Source: Neoceratodus forsteri
Taxonomy: Eukaryota > Chordata > Ceratodontiformes > Ceratodontidae
Direction of reading: 5' to 3'
Length of the DNA stretch: 64,000 nucleotides
NCBI GenBank assembly: GCA_016271365.2
Contig: CM057453.1
Coordinates: forward strand, 1,078,631,001 to 1,078,695,000
A program made the position numbers and the translations under genes. This document shows positions 48,801-60,365 of the stretch, one piece after another. The stretch's first letter is position 1. The number at the start of each line of letters is the position of its first letter. The notes beneath the pieces were generated by a model. It had not been told where the DNA came from. It was given only the letters and a program-made list of their open reading frames with translations, and ran no database searches.

Positions 48801-49420
48801 TAGGAGAATGGGGTGAGAGTTAGAACCGACGACTCCAACGCGCACCCCAATGCCGGGTTGGGGAGTGGGCTGGGAGAGTCCAAAGGGGGCTTTCAACCCT
48901 AACACCAAGTTTCCTCATTTTTGTCGCTGTGGAACAACCCTAACTGATGCATTAAATGACATTGTTTGCCTCTAATATATACATATATATGTATACAGTA
49001 TATATATATATATATATATATGCAAATTCTATGTAAAAAACTTCATTAATGCATCTGTTAGGGTTCTTCTACAAAAAAAAGATAGATTTTAGGGTTCCCA
49101 CCCCTTGAACCCCACCTCAGCCCACCCCCACCAACAGGCACGGGGTGTGCTGCTAGTCCTTGGCTTCACTCTCACCCCATCCCATGTGTGTAAACAAGCT
49201 GAGGTGGTGCAGTGTAGGAGAGTGGGGTGAGAGTTAGGGCCAAGGACCCCAATGCACACCCCAATGCCTGTTGGTGAGGGCAGGCTGGGGTGGGGTTCAA
49301 GGGGTGGGAACCCTAAAATTGAATTTCCCCTGCTTTTTTCACGGTAGAAAAACCCTAACTGATGCATTAATTACATTTTTTGCATAGAATTTCCTTACTT
49401 TTTAAGAAAGAATAGAAAAG
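48798..49420. repeat. Three alternating copies of the TAACTGATGCATTA module (palindromes P3 and P4)
   Basis: Plus copy at 48,798-48,990 (TAACTGATGCATTA from 48,940), inverted copy at 49,010-49,190 (49047-49060) and plus copy at 49,210-49,420 (49356-49369). Adjacent copies form palindromes centred at 49,000 (a TA-rich run, 48,975-49,021) and 49,208. Shared outer sequence includes GGGGTGAGAGTTAG and ACCCCAATGCC. Confidence 0.8.
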
Positions 49421-49431
49421 TAGAAAGTTGC

Positions 49432-49471
49432 ACAAGTTGGTGGGAAGGGCCCCGCGCTCCCACCAACTTGT
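49432..49471. repeat. Perfect 14-bp-stem hairpin
   Basis: ACAAGTTGGTGGGA (49432-49445) and TCCCACCAACTTGT (49458-49471) are exact complements with a 12-nt GC-rich loop. It lies 76 bp after the preceding TAACTGATGCATTA block. Confidence 0.9.
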
Positions 49472-49489
49472 AAGTGTCAGGCCACATTA

Positions 49490-50290
49490 CACACCCAACA
49501 ACTAAAAAGTACATTCACAACAGCAAGGCCAGCCATCAAACAAATGTTAATCTAGTAGGACAATAGAAAACGCTGTCCACAAAATGTAAAGTGTGTCACA
49601 GAATATGTCCGCAAAAAATATATTGTCCGACACGTAAGCACGTCTATTAACCTCTACAGGATATGTCATCAACACCCTCCAAATTTCAAGTAAAAAGACC
49701 AAACCGTGTCCAAGATATGACATGTCAAAATTTGAAACTTTTATTTGTCAGAGTGGCACAGTTACGCACCTGTTGACTTTTAACACACACAATGACTGAA
49801 AACTACATCCATTACACTAAGGCTAGGTATCCTATCAATTTCAAGCCACCACCACAAGCAAAACACTGTCCGCAGAATGTAAACTGCACCATGCCATACC
49901 TCCACTCAAAAAATGTTTTCCGACACAGAAGCACTGTAATTTTCATTCACAAGACATGCTGTCAACACCCTCCAAATTTCAAGTGGAAAGACCAAACTGT
50001 GTCCGAGATATACCATTTCAACTTATGAGACTTTCGTTCATCAGACAGGCACAGTTCCGCACCTGTTGACATTTAACACACACAACAACTGAAAACTACA
50101 TCCATGACACTAAGGATAGGTATCCTATCAATTTCAAGCCACCACCACAAGCAAAACACTGTTCACAACACATAAAGTGCGTCATGCAATATCTCCACAA
50201 AAGAAATTTTGTCTGACACGTAAACACCATAATTCACATCTACAGGACATGCCGTAAACACCCTCCAAATTTCAACACAACTTTATGGTA
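49490..50290 (+). repeat. Tandem repeat, 293-bp unit, about 2.7 copies
   Basis: AACACCCTCCAAATTTCAA starts at 49,671, 49,964 and 50,257, exactly 293 bp apart each time. Other shared blocks are CACCTGTTGAC.TTTAACACA, CTGAAAACTACATCCAT and TAGGTATCCTATCAATTTCA. Non-coding. Confidence 0.9.
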
Positions 50291-53080
50291 TGCAGCATTA
50301 ACAGGTGAAAAGGGGTTAGGAGAATAACTAAATTAATATGGCTGGTCTTCTAATGCCCTACAACCTCCCTTAACTCAGCCTTAACCATGAGGCCCTGCAG
50401 CAGCAATGAATCACAAAGCTCTGCCTACCCAGGACTGCCCTTTAATGCTCTATTCAGGCATAGTCAAACTACCATATTCTTTGGGGCTGCCTCTAAAAAT
50501 ACCGTAGCGTGCACAGCCCAGTACTCAGCTACACCTCAAATTGTAGCACAGTTCCTTTAGCTGGTCTTCCTCTAATGGAGGCTGCTACCCTGCCTCCCCA
50601 GTACCAGGATTGTCCTTTGTTATTTATAGGAACTTCCTTAAATACAGTTTCTGCTTACCTAGGGTTGGATGAATGCAGGCCCACTGATGCTGCCACGGGC
50701 TGGCCGGCAGTGGTACACTTCAAAGAAACACAGCAGCCTGCTCTGTTATAAACCCCACATACCAAAGGTCTTACAGTTGCTTAAACAGCGATGGAAACCT
50801 AAGACTCAAGGTATTTTTAGAATCATGGCCCATTGGCCAAAGGGAAAACAAACTACCAAATTAAACAGTTTGCTTCCCTTGGAGAAGGACAAGCCCTGAT
50901 CTCACTCATGGTTCCCATATGGGTGAGTCCTTCCTTGCTCTGCAGTGCTTTGGACCTCCAGTCTCCATAGTGTCCCTCTATCTTGGGCTACCTCTTCAGT
51001 CTCCCTTCACTGCCCTCAGGTGCTGGCTTCACTTGTTCCCTATAGTGATTCAACTGGCTAACACTTTCTAACTACTGTGCATATTGATCCACAAACTGTA
51101 TCATGGTTTCAGTCACTCGGGGAGGGGGTCATAGAAGGACAGCTGACTTTGGTTCCTGCTAATTGACCTCACAGCAGCATTGCATCATTGTCTCCTTGGT
51201 CTCAAACTGGCCATATGCTGGCACTTTCATCACTGTCTTCATGTTGGCTATCATGCAAATTCCTCTTGTCACTCCTTAACAGGAAAGGCTTTATTTACAA
51301 TTCATCTTTCATAGATGCACAGTCTGTCCTTATACAGCTCAATCTCTCTCTGGACAGCAGTTTTGCTTCTCTGAGATTTCTCAGAGATCTGACTGAAGTC
51401 AGTCCCAGCTTCTTTTTATGAGTATGTTCAGTTCTGATTTGTTAAAGGTGCAGTCAGTCAAGCAAAGCAGGCCTGGAGGTACAAAATATGAATGTCCATT
51501 GGCGCACAAAAGGGCATCTGAATAAACCAGTCCTCCTGCATTCCAGAGGTGTCTCACATTTATCTACGCAATACAATCCCCTGATTGGCTGGCATCCAGA
51601 GTCAGGGTTCACCAAAATGATGGCGGCTATCCAGTACAGGGTCTCTATGCCACAAATTCAATTGTTTTGGAGGTCTTCTGCCCTTAATCAATATTCCTGT
51701 CCCTGGGTTAATGCTGTGTGGGTGCACTGAGGTGTCCAGAGTTGTCAAGGTTGCAGTTAGAGTCTCTCTCCATTCTTGGTTGGTGAATGCTTTTGATGAC
51801 TCAGAGATACTTCTCCGATGAATACACAATTGCAAGCCAGCCTGGTGGTATGGAGGGCTGAGGTGCTGAATGCCTTGCCTACATCCCATGCTCAGGAATG
51901 AGCACGGGGTGCCTGGAGTTAGCAGGGTGGGAGAGGATTGAGCATCCCAGGGACTGCTTTCCTATCCCAGAGAGGGGTTGCTAGCAATCTCAGCCTCTGT
52001 CTGCCACCATATGGAGGCCTGATTGTAGTGAAAGTTGTAAGTGGCTCAACAGGCAGGGCTGTGACTTTGCAGGATGTGCCCACCTCCACTTGCACATACT
52101 GATATGTCGTCATGGTAGGGGTCAAGGGGAGATCAAGGAAAAGAGGGGAGAACAGGCTTAATGAAGCCCTGGTGTTTCCTCATGGTCTCCACCACCACTC
52201 AACCCTCAGGAGAACTGGATGTGTTGGACCGGGTTGAGGGAGGAGGGCAGACAGCCCTCCCCCTCCTGTCCATGCCATTGGTTGGGGGTATGTGGGAGAT
52301 TTGATCCCAAGTTGAGAGAGTAAGCACTGGTCATAGGGGGCAGGGAGAGGGCTAATTGAGCATTCCCTCCTTCTCTGGAGGAAAAAGCTCTATAGCAAAA
52401 AAAGAAAACACAATTGCAGCGTGACTTTTATTACAGCACCATCATGCAATCCTGACTCTTATCAATGATACACTTGCAATCACAGAGAGATCAAACAGTC
52501 ACAAACAAAAGCAGTGACCCCATAAGTTCATAAACAGCAAAACTAAAAAAAAAGCACATAATGTGAGCTACTTTATTCATAGGTGTCTCACACGTTACTA
52601 GGCATGGTCTTCTAATCAAATTTTCCATGAAGGTGTAATCAATGTTGCAAATGTCCACTCTGGTATGGAATGTCTGGTCATAATACAGAGAATACTGGTT
52701 GGGCACAGAATCCCAGCCAGTATTTTGTATAGTGTATATAGAGCCTTTGATCCAAAACTATGGCATTAAAACAAACATACTTGAAAAAATGTGAAGAGAC
52801 AGTATTTTTTTGTAAATGGTAAATGGGGAAATACTCTTCGCCATCTATTCCTTTATCTGAAATATAAAGTCAGCAAGAAGTGGGTTCAACTCTTCCATGG
52901 GAATTGTGTGCAGTGAACGGGATTCATCCATGTCACTTAAATGGGAGGTGATCACTTTTAAATCATTTGCGGTTTTATGTTTGGTCAGCTTATTTGGTGC
53001 TCGCTAATGAATTTCAAGCGCTCCTCAGCCACCTTAGAAAAAATTCCCTCCGCCATCCTGTCACTGTATTGACTGTTTGT
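50291..53080. other. Unclassified sequence, 2.8 kb
   Basis: Less AT-rich than the surroundings, with many short ORFs and no domain. AATAAA on the minus strand lies near 51,291. It could include a decayed long-terminal-repeat element, but no TG...CA ends, primer site or polymerase motif was found. Confidence 0.35.
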
Positions 53081-53084
53081 TTAG

Positions 53085-53165
53085 TTTAGTTTAGTTTATT
53101 GGTCTAGGAATTAATACCTTTGAGCCAGGGCTCTTTTACAAAGGTTCCACGTCACATAGAACATC
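53085..53165 (-). mobile_element. LINE 3' end, antisense
   Basis: The minus strand reads TGTAAAAGAGCCCTGGCTCA, AGACCAATAAACTAAACTAA and AACTAAAC, with tail repeat (CTAAA)n at about 53,089-53,108. Confidence 0.6.
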
Positions 53166-53643
53166 AAACAGACAAAACACATTACAAGTATTATCAGCGA
53201 CAGAAGTTACATAATAAATATGCTTTACACAGTTACAAGGCATTACAGTTTAGGGGTTACATAGAATATATGCTTTAAACAGTTTCAAGGCAGTAAACAA
53301 TTTGGGAAAAACCAAAAGCTTCCAAGGAGAGATAGGTAAATTGGGGACCTACAAGGAGGCGAAAAGAAGGGGAAGTGGTGAGGCAGTAGAGCAAGTGAGA
53401 GGGGAAGGAAAGGATGTTGCAGAAGAGTGAGTTAGGAGGCAGAAAAGGAGTAGTTTGAATACTGAGATGTGCACATGGTGGTTTTTCTAATACTGAAAGT
53501 GCTGTCTCATGCACTCTGAAAAATAGGCAAGATGTTGTTATACCACAGTGTGGTGTTATCGCATTCCATGAACTCTGAACTGTGATACAACAAAATTTTG
53601 ACTGCACTGGATTTCAGTGTGGAACAAGGGGTCTCTATACACT
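53166..53643. other. Non-coding
   Basis: No feature recognised. Confidence 0.4.
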
Positions 53644-53658
53644 ATAAATAAAGTCACA
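53644..53658 (+). repeat. Target-site duplication, left copy
   Basis: ATAAATAAAGTCACA, repeated exactly at 54257-54271. Confidence 0.85.
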
Positions 53659-54256
53659 GGCCAGCCTGTAGGCACAGTGGTTGGATTTCCACCTGCGACA
53701 CTGGTGACCCTGGTTTGGGAATGGACTCGGGTCGCTGGAGGGCTGGCCATGGAGAAGGAAAGGAGTATCCCAGGATGGCTTGCCTTCTCCAGGGGGAGGG
53801 TGGTTATGCAGCTAGGTGCCTGCTGGCCCCTGGTGGAGGCTGGGAGCATAGCACAGACACCAGAGCTTGAGTGGTGGGAGGAGTGGAGGATGTCGGTGCA
53901 AGCTCTGACGTCAGTGGCAAGCCACTCCCCGAGGAGAAAACCAGGAAACTGTCCCGGATCGGCTGGATGACGGTCTCTCTCCGGTCCTCAGCTGTCATTT
54001 GGCCTCGACAGTTGGCACTACCTCAGTGGCACCCTGGCCAAAGGAAATAGTGTGCTGGTTACCCCTACCAGTGCCTTCCCACTAGGAGGAGGGAGACCCG
54101 TCCAGAGAAGGGATACACCGGGTTACCCAGGGGGCCACGATGTGAGGTAAGTAGCCAGTGTGAAGGAGTGTGAGTAGCTGGGGGACCTTGGGAGACCCAA
54201 AGGAGAGGCCGACTGGGGAAGGAAGGAAGGAAGGTGGGGATAAAAACAATTAATAA
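53659..54256 (+). mobile_element. GC-rich SINE-like retroposon, 598 bp
   Basis: Bounded by an exact 15-bp duplication (53644-53658 and 54257-54271). The start has a tRNA-like head: GGCACAGTGGTTGG (53671-53684, A-box-like) and GACCCTGGTTTGGGA (53706-53720, B-box-like). The body is markedly GC-richer than its surroundings and the end is (GGAA)n then AATTAATAA. No ORF or LINE-like domain. Long for a SINE (usually 150-400 bp), so it may be a composite. Confidence 0.75.
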
Positions 54257-54271
54257 ATAAATAAAGTCACA

Positions 54272-56890
54272 TCTAGTAGTACATACAACTTTATATCAGA
54301 AGATTTGTGTATTCCTGCCTCAGAACCACAATCCTGGCATGAACCAGTTTGTTTCAATTCCCCCCAGGCTTATGGGACAGGCACAGTTTCAATCCTCACC
54401 AAGCAGTTACCTGAACAGAAAAAGAGAGCATGCTTGTTGTGGTGAGCAACAGCTATCGACAAATTTGCAGCCAGTTGGCTGGTAGTAGACATAAAACTGT
54501 CAAGGGACCATTTTCTTTTACACAGAGTTCTACTGTATGCCTGCTATAGGTAAACCAGACCTGGACCAAGGCAGCATTATTGATCCCAATCGAGTGTAAC
54601 CACCCTTTCTTCATGAGACATCGGCCTTCTTTCCAGCTTCCTCTTCTTTCTCTTGCTCTCCACAGGGCTAGAATCCAATGACATCCCCCAGAGGAGTACT
54701 CACACAGGAGGACAATCCTGGGACTGCTCCTTACTCCACCATGTATCTCTGCACAGTTCCCTTCAATGCCTTCCTCATGAGGGTAGGATTCACAAGAAGC
54801 CCTAAGACCTGACACCCTAGCCCTTTTTTACTTTCTGTGCCCAAATATATTCTCTGCCAGAAGCGGAGCTGACCAGGAATCCAGCCATAAGATGGCTTCC
54901 CCAACATAAGGTGCATTACAGAATAATAAAATATAGCCTCTACCAATTAAAAAACAATCATCATGAAGGGTCTCTGAATGATGCTTCTGTGCACCCACAG
55001 AAACATGCTGGTGATATCATAGGCCTTCTCATCACAAATAGCCACAGGGTTAAATACAGTATAATGTGCTTGGTCTATAGCTGACTTGCATGCACAGTAG
55101 GCCAGCTTTCATGGCTTGCGTCCAGTGGTAGTATTCTCAAGACATTTAATGAAGCATATATACATATGCTACATTCTGTGTTTAGAGTCATATATAGTTT
55201 TAGTTTCTACAAACTGGTAACTGACATACTGAGCTATAAAACTTGCTTCCAAGTACAACACAGGGGAGGAAGTACATAAATAGTGCAAAACACTAAAAAT
55301 GTGCAATGGACTAAAAAATTTTAAACTGAAAATAATGTTACAATTTTACAATTTTTGTGAAAAAATATAGTATACAGAATAACACAGGATCAAAATAATA
55401 AATGTATGACTAAATATTCAGTTAAAATACAAATAAATACAGAATTTTGAAAGTGCTCAAAATATGCAAAATATACAAATTATACAAGACACCTTCTTAG
55501 TAACTGGTGATAAGCAAGCAGTATAATCAGTAGGGGAAGGGGATAATTGCTAGGGTAGAAAAGGAGCAGTGGTCAGGTAATATGAGGAGAATAATAAGTG
55601 AGGCTTGGAGAAACAGAGAAGCAGAAGCAAGAAGAGCAAGATGAGCATGAAGCAGAGGTTTGAGAATGAAGACAAATGGAAGGAGTTAATGTGATGATGA
55701 AGAATGCTCGAGAGAAGAAAAGTCAGAGAAAGCAGATTGGCCAGCCAAGGCTTAGCAATTGGGATGTCAACTGAGTGGGTGTCAGAAAAGTGCAGGGAGT
55801 AGAGGGATACACTAGACAGGCATATGAGAGAGGATACATAGGAGTGGAAAGCAGAGGAACAGAATTTAGCTTGGAAGTATACACAATGGGAAGGAAACAT
55901 GACTCAGGGGGTGAGAGAGGGAATGTACAGGGAACTGTGTTGAGTCAGAGGGAGGGTGTTTAAAGGAGTGTGGCAGAAGTAGGAGAAAAGAGGGTCCAGT
56001 CTGGCAGGGGTGGTTTTGGGAGCAGCACAGTGAATCTCATCCAAACAGTCAAACACCAGGTGGAACTCCTTGAGAAGCATCTTGCAGAAGACTGTGAGTT
56101 GAAGCCAGGATGTTTTGTTGTACAGTATGCCAGAATTGGGGCAGAGTTTGACATTTAGGTCTAGGCACATAACAAGATACTTCAAGCTGGATACTTCGAC
56201 AAGTGAAGTGCCTTCTAGAATATTGAAGACAAGGATATGCTGGAGCCTCTCTTACCTCTATTGAGGATTCTAGATCATAGACTCAGATTATAGCTGGTTT
56301 CAGTGAAAGCTGCATCTCTCATTGTCAAAGTCACATTGAAGAATGATTCTAGCTCAGGGACTAAGGCCTCAGAGGCAAAAAGCACAGTGCCATGCCAGTA
56401 CACTTGGATATGCAAGGAGATACAAACAGAGAGGAGGTCATTTAAGAAAAAAAAAAGTAAGGGGCCACAAATACACCATTGCCGGTTATCAAACCTGGTT
56501 CTCAGGTAGAGATGTTAGGAAGTTTCAGTTTGGTGGTGAAGTGAAGAACAATTTGAATCCACAAATGTTTGCTGTTTAGTAGGAAATTTGCCTTTTACAA
56601 CTTTTCATTACAACTTTGCCTGTAAGGTCGCATTTGAGGGTATATTTGGCTGAAGCTTTGTTACTGTGAGGCTACTAGTAAACAAGTGTCTCAGGGTCAC
56701 ATGGAAGAGCTTCAGTGGGTAACATGGTACATCTTTAAACAGTGAGGCTGCTTCCCTTTCAGATTTGCAGTGTTAAAGAACTTTTATACTGCCTAAAGTT
56801 AATATTAGTTTTTAAAAGCAGTCAGCTATTACCTTTTATATCTGAGTTACTTTTTCTTTTCCTGTAGTTTAATTAGATTTTTTTTTACCT
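54272..56890. other. Non-coding, 2.6 kb
   Basis: Nothing recognised. Purine-rich on the + strand from 55,500 to 56,000, which produces long spurious minus-strand ORFs. Confidence 0.4.
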
Positions 56891-58055
56891 GAAACATAGA
56901 AACATAGAAGTTGACGGCAGATAAGGACCGCATGGCCCACTCAGACTACCCAATTTGTCTACCCATTTTGAACCACAGATCCTAGATGATCTGCAGCTCA
57001 CCCTCTTTTCCCTGTCCCTAGGGTACCCTTATGCCTATCCCATGCAGTCTTAAATTCCCTGTTTTTGTCCCCACCAACTCCTTTGAGAGGCTGTTCCAAG
57101 CACCCACCACTTTTTCTGTGAAAAAGTACTCTCATATTGCCTCTGAACCCCCCCAACTTCATTTCGTAACCCCTAGCTCTTGCAAATATTTTTTTTTGAA
57201 AGATGCTTCCCTCTTGTACCTTGTTTATACCCCTGAGGTACTTGAATGTTTCCATCATGTTTCCCCTTACTCTCCTCTCCTCCAGGGAATACATATTGTA
57301 CTCCCCTATTCTTTCTTTTTAAGGCTTCTCATGCATGCCCTGCAACATCCTTGTAGCCCTCCTTTGGACTGCCTGTAGTCTGTCTTTGTCCTTTTGTAGA
57401 TGTGGTCTCCAGAACTGGACACAGTACTCCAGCTGAGGTCTCACCAGCGATCTGAACAGTGGCATAACCACTTTCTTTTTTCTGCTGGTGATACCCCTCC
57501 CAATGTATACCAGCATTCTACTGGCTTTCCACACAGCCTTCTCACACTGCTTGGATGCCTTTATGTCATCTGAATTTGGTATCCCCAGGCTGTGCTTCTC
57601 CCTTGTGGCTGCCAGTACCTCCCCTCCCATTTTGCATACCTCTCAAGAGTTTCTGCTCCCCAAGTGCATGATCTTGCATTTTTTGGCATTGAATGAAGCT
57701 GCCACATTTCTGACCACTCCTCCAACCTGGCCAGGTCCCTCCTCATTGTTTCTGTTCCTTCTGGAGTCTCAACTCTGTTGCAGAGCTCTGTGTCATCTGC
57801 AAAAACACATACTTTCCCCTATAGCCCATCCACAATGCCACTTATAAAGACATTGAAGAGGACTGGTCCCAGGACAGATCCCTGTGTCACCCCACTGGTC
57901 ACCTCTCCTTTCTCAGAATGAACACTATTTACCAGCACCCTCTGTGTCCTGCCCTTCAACCAATTTCTGACCCAGTTTACCACCTTAGAGTCCACCCCCA
58001 TGCTTCTAAACTTGTTTGCCACCTTTCTATGTGGGACAGTGTCAAAGGCCTGAAG
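56891..58055 (-). pseudogene. CR1 LINE copy D, antisense, 5'-truncated
   Basis: Minus-strand frames read AFDTVPHRKVANKFRSMGVD near 58,050, NWLKGRTQRVLVNSVHSEKG and VTSGVTQGSVLGPVLFNVFI (58022-57819), catalytic F-A-D-D intact at 57792-57803, ARLEEWSEMWQLHSMPK in a shifted frame (57746-57561), then YIGRGITSRKKKVVMPLFRS and LVRPQLEYCVQFW (57630-57319), and a C-terminal block (57294-56998). The 3' end is the (TTCTATGT)n tail at about 56,891-56,911. It lacks the front of the reverse transcriptase and the endonuclease. Frame shifts separate the blocks. Confidence 0.85.
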
Positions 58056-58257
58056 TTAGTAGGTGTGATGTGTGGGACAGTACTGTACCTGGCAGCTAAC
58101 ATAATCTATTTGTATTCCCCCATTATATCATCAGCATTACAGATGCAGCAATGTTTTAGTTTGCGGGTGAATTCCCTGCAAACCCACCAACTCCACCTCT
58201 GCATGGCATTTCATGATGTTGCCACCTGTGGTGGCAAATTTGCCAAAATTGGCATAG
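58056..58257. other. Spacer
   Basis: No feature recognised; CR1 homology has ended. Confidence 0.4.
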
Positions 58258-59365
58258 GGTTACTTTGCATTGCTTTATTTTTTTTAAGTGCAAAAGCACT
58301 TAAAAAAAACCAAAGCAAGGAGAAATTTGACATGATTGCTGGTGCAGCATCCTCCCCCCACTGATCACCACCTGCCCATCAGTCAACTTCCCTCCTTGGA
58401 TTCTAGTGGTCCCACCCCCCACCAGCTATTTATTGGCCAAATATGAAAAAATTAATTCTCCTCTCCTCCCAATCACCGGGTGCCAGCCCTGAATGTAGAG
58501 TCCATCCCTGGTGTCTAGTGGTCTCAGCCACCTGGCCGATTGTCAGCCTAATATGAAAAATTAACCCCCCCCAATTGCCGTCCCTGGTGTCTAGTGTCAC
58601 CCGGTATGACCAGTGGAGTCAGGATGGGATGAATGGCATTGTGGACCCCAGGGGTTCACAACACATTCTAGCCCATCCTGCCCCTCCTGCTGATGATTGG
58701 AGCAGCTCTCCCTCCATCTCTACTACCACTGAGAAATGTCCTACAATGATTGCGAGCTGGCATTGAATGAAAGCATACTTGTACAAGCATGTGCTCTTTC
58801 ATTGATAGCTTAGTTGAGCCACCGGCCATGGAGTAGAGTAGAGTAGAGGGCTTTGCCAGTGGCCCGCTATGGTTAGGATCGAGGGGGAGAAGGGCAGTGG
58901 GCAGTAGATGCAGGGGTGGGGTTCCACTAGATACCAGGGACATTATTTGTAAAGCTGGTCCAGTGCCTGGTGATGGGGGCAGTGGACCTTGGATTTAGAA
59001 ACATAGAAATTGATTAATTTAGTTTGTATTTATTAATTTAATTAAGCATTTTAAGATTTAATTTTGCAACATGCTGGTGATCAACGGGGGGAGACACTAG
59101 ACACCATGGATAGAAATGGGGGGGTTAATTTTTCATATTGGGCTGGCAATTGTCCAGGGGGTGGGACCACTAGACACCAGGGATGGACTCTACAGTTAGG
59201 GCTGGCATCCAGCAATTGGGGGGGAATTTATTTTTCATATTTGGCCAGTGATCAGCCAGGGGGTGGAGATCACTAGACACCAGGGAGAGAATTTGACAGT
59301 CAGGCTGGCAGTGATCAGTGGGGAGGGCACAACTGTTAGTAACAAAACTCAGTTAAATGCAAAGT
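58258..59365. mobile_element. Palindromic element, about 1.1 kb
   Basis: Left arm 58,258-58,600 and right arm about 59,070-59,365 are inverted copies: GAGTCCATCCCTGGTGTCTA near 58,498 faces its complement near 59,180, and AATATGAAAAATTAACCCCC near 58,550 faces its complement near 59,130. The centre near 58,786 has AATGAAAG / CTTTCATT flanking CTTGTACAAG. No ORF of interest; the arms lack transposase. Target duplication not identified. Confidence 0.75.
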
Positions 59366-60360
59366 ATATACTCTGCTGGTGGAGTTGCCAAGCTCCACAT
59401 TTTGTGGAGTTTTTTTGGGGGTGAAAAGCTTGGCTTCTCAAATCTGATCCACTCTGCAAAGTGGGGAAAATCTGTGAAATTTTTGTGGAGCAAATTTTCC
59501 CCACTTCACACATCTGTAATCAGTGTTGTGACTTCACTGACTGTGACATCACTGCTGCTTAGGAACAGCCACTCAGTGGCTTCCAGGTCAGTCACCTATG
59601 ATGTCACTGTCAGTGAGATCCCAGAGCAGATGATGCAGTAGGGGGAATAGAGACAGACATGTCAGCTACCAGGCTGAGAGCTGCTCCACCCATCTAGTAC
59701 AATATTATCACATAGAAGACTTTCCAATGAGCAAAAGGAGAAAGAAAAAGTTACAACTGACTACTTCTTAAAATTTGTATTGTTTTCCTGTCTGCCTGTT
59801 TTGGCTCTATTTCTTTAATTAGCCAGTGGAGGAGATAGAAGTCTGACAAGCTTTCAAAGAAACTTGCTAGGTATAAATCAACAACTTACATTATTTTAAG
59901 AGCTTTGTGCTATTCTTTTTTTCATTCTGATCTAATTGTTGGAGTTCTTAGAGATCTATAACTCAGTGTTATAACTAAAGTAATACAGGCAAAATATGGC
60001 AGAAACAAAAAGTAAAGTACTCCAGTTTTGCCTTTTTTCCCCCTTTGTTTCTATCTGACTTTTCTCTCACTCTTTTGTTTATACAGTCAAACCCACTTAA
60101 GTGCATAGTCATGGGCCGACCACCAATTATTCATTTAACCAGGTTATTCTTTTAAGCAATGTTCTATTTTTTTCATGGCTGCATAGGACAATGTAATTCT
60201 GAAAGGACAGAACTTTATGTAGGACTCTAGATTTGTGTGATAGCACTTGTGACTGCTTTTGACTGTTAAAAAAAGACACGTTTCACCAACTTTATTCATT
60301 GCCTTTATTTTAAAATGTTCAGTAAAGTGCTGGGTTTGTAAATGTTCACTGTGCTTTATT
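59366..60360. other. Non-coding, partly hAT-like remnant
   Basis: Around 59,440-59,512 the sequence CAAAGTGGGGAAAATCTGTG faces AATTTTCCCCACTTCACA in inverted orientation, resembling small hAT MITE ends, but boundaries are unclear. The rest is unrecognised. Confidence 0.35.
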
Positions 60361-60365
60361 TATTT

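Noticed and set aside
50291..52430. Long-terminal-repeat retrotransposon
   Set aside because: Base composition and a minus-strand AATAAA hinted at it, but no paired LTRs, primer site, protease, integrase or reverse transcriptase motif could be found.
55550..55900. 116-codon minus-strand ORF rich in Ser, Leu and Phe
   Set aside because: Composition follows the purine-rich + strand; no motif or homologous pattern is visible.
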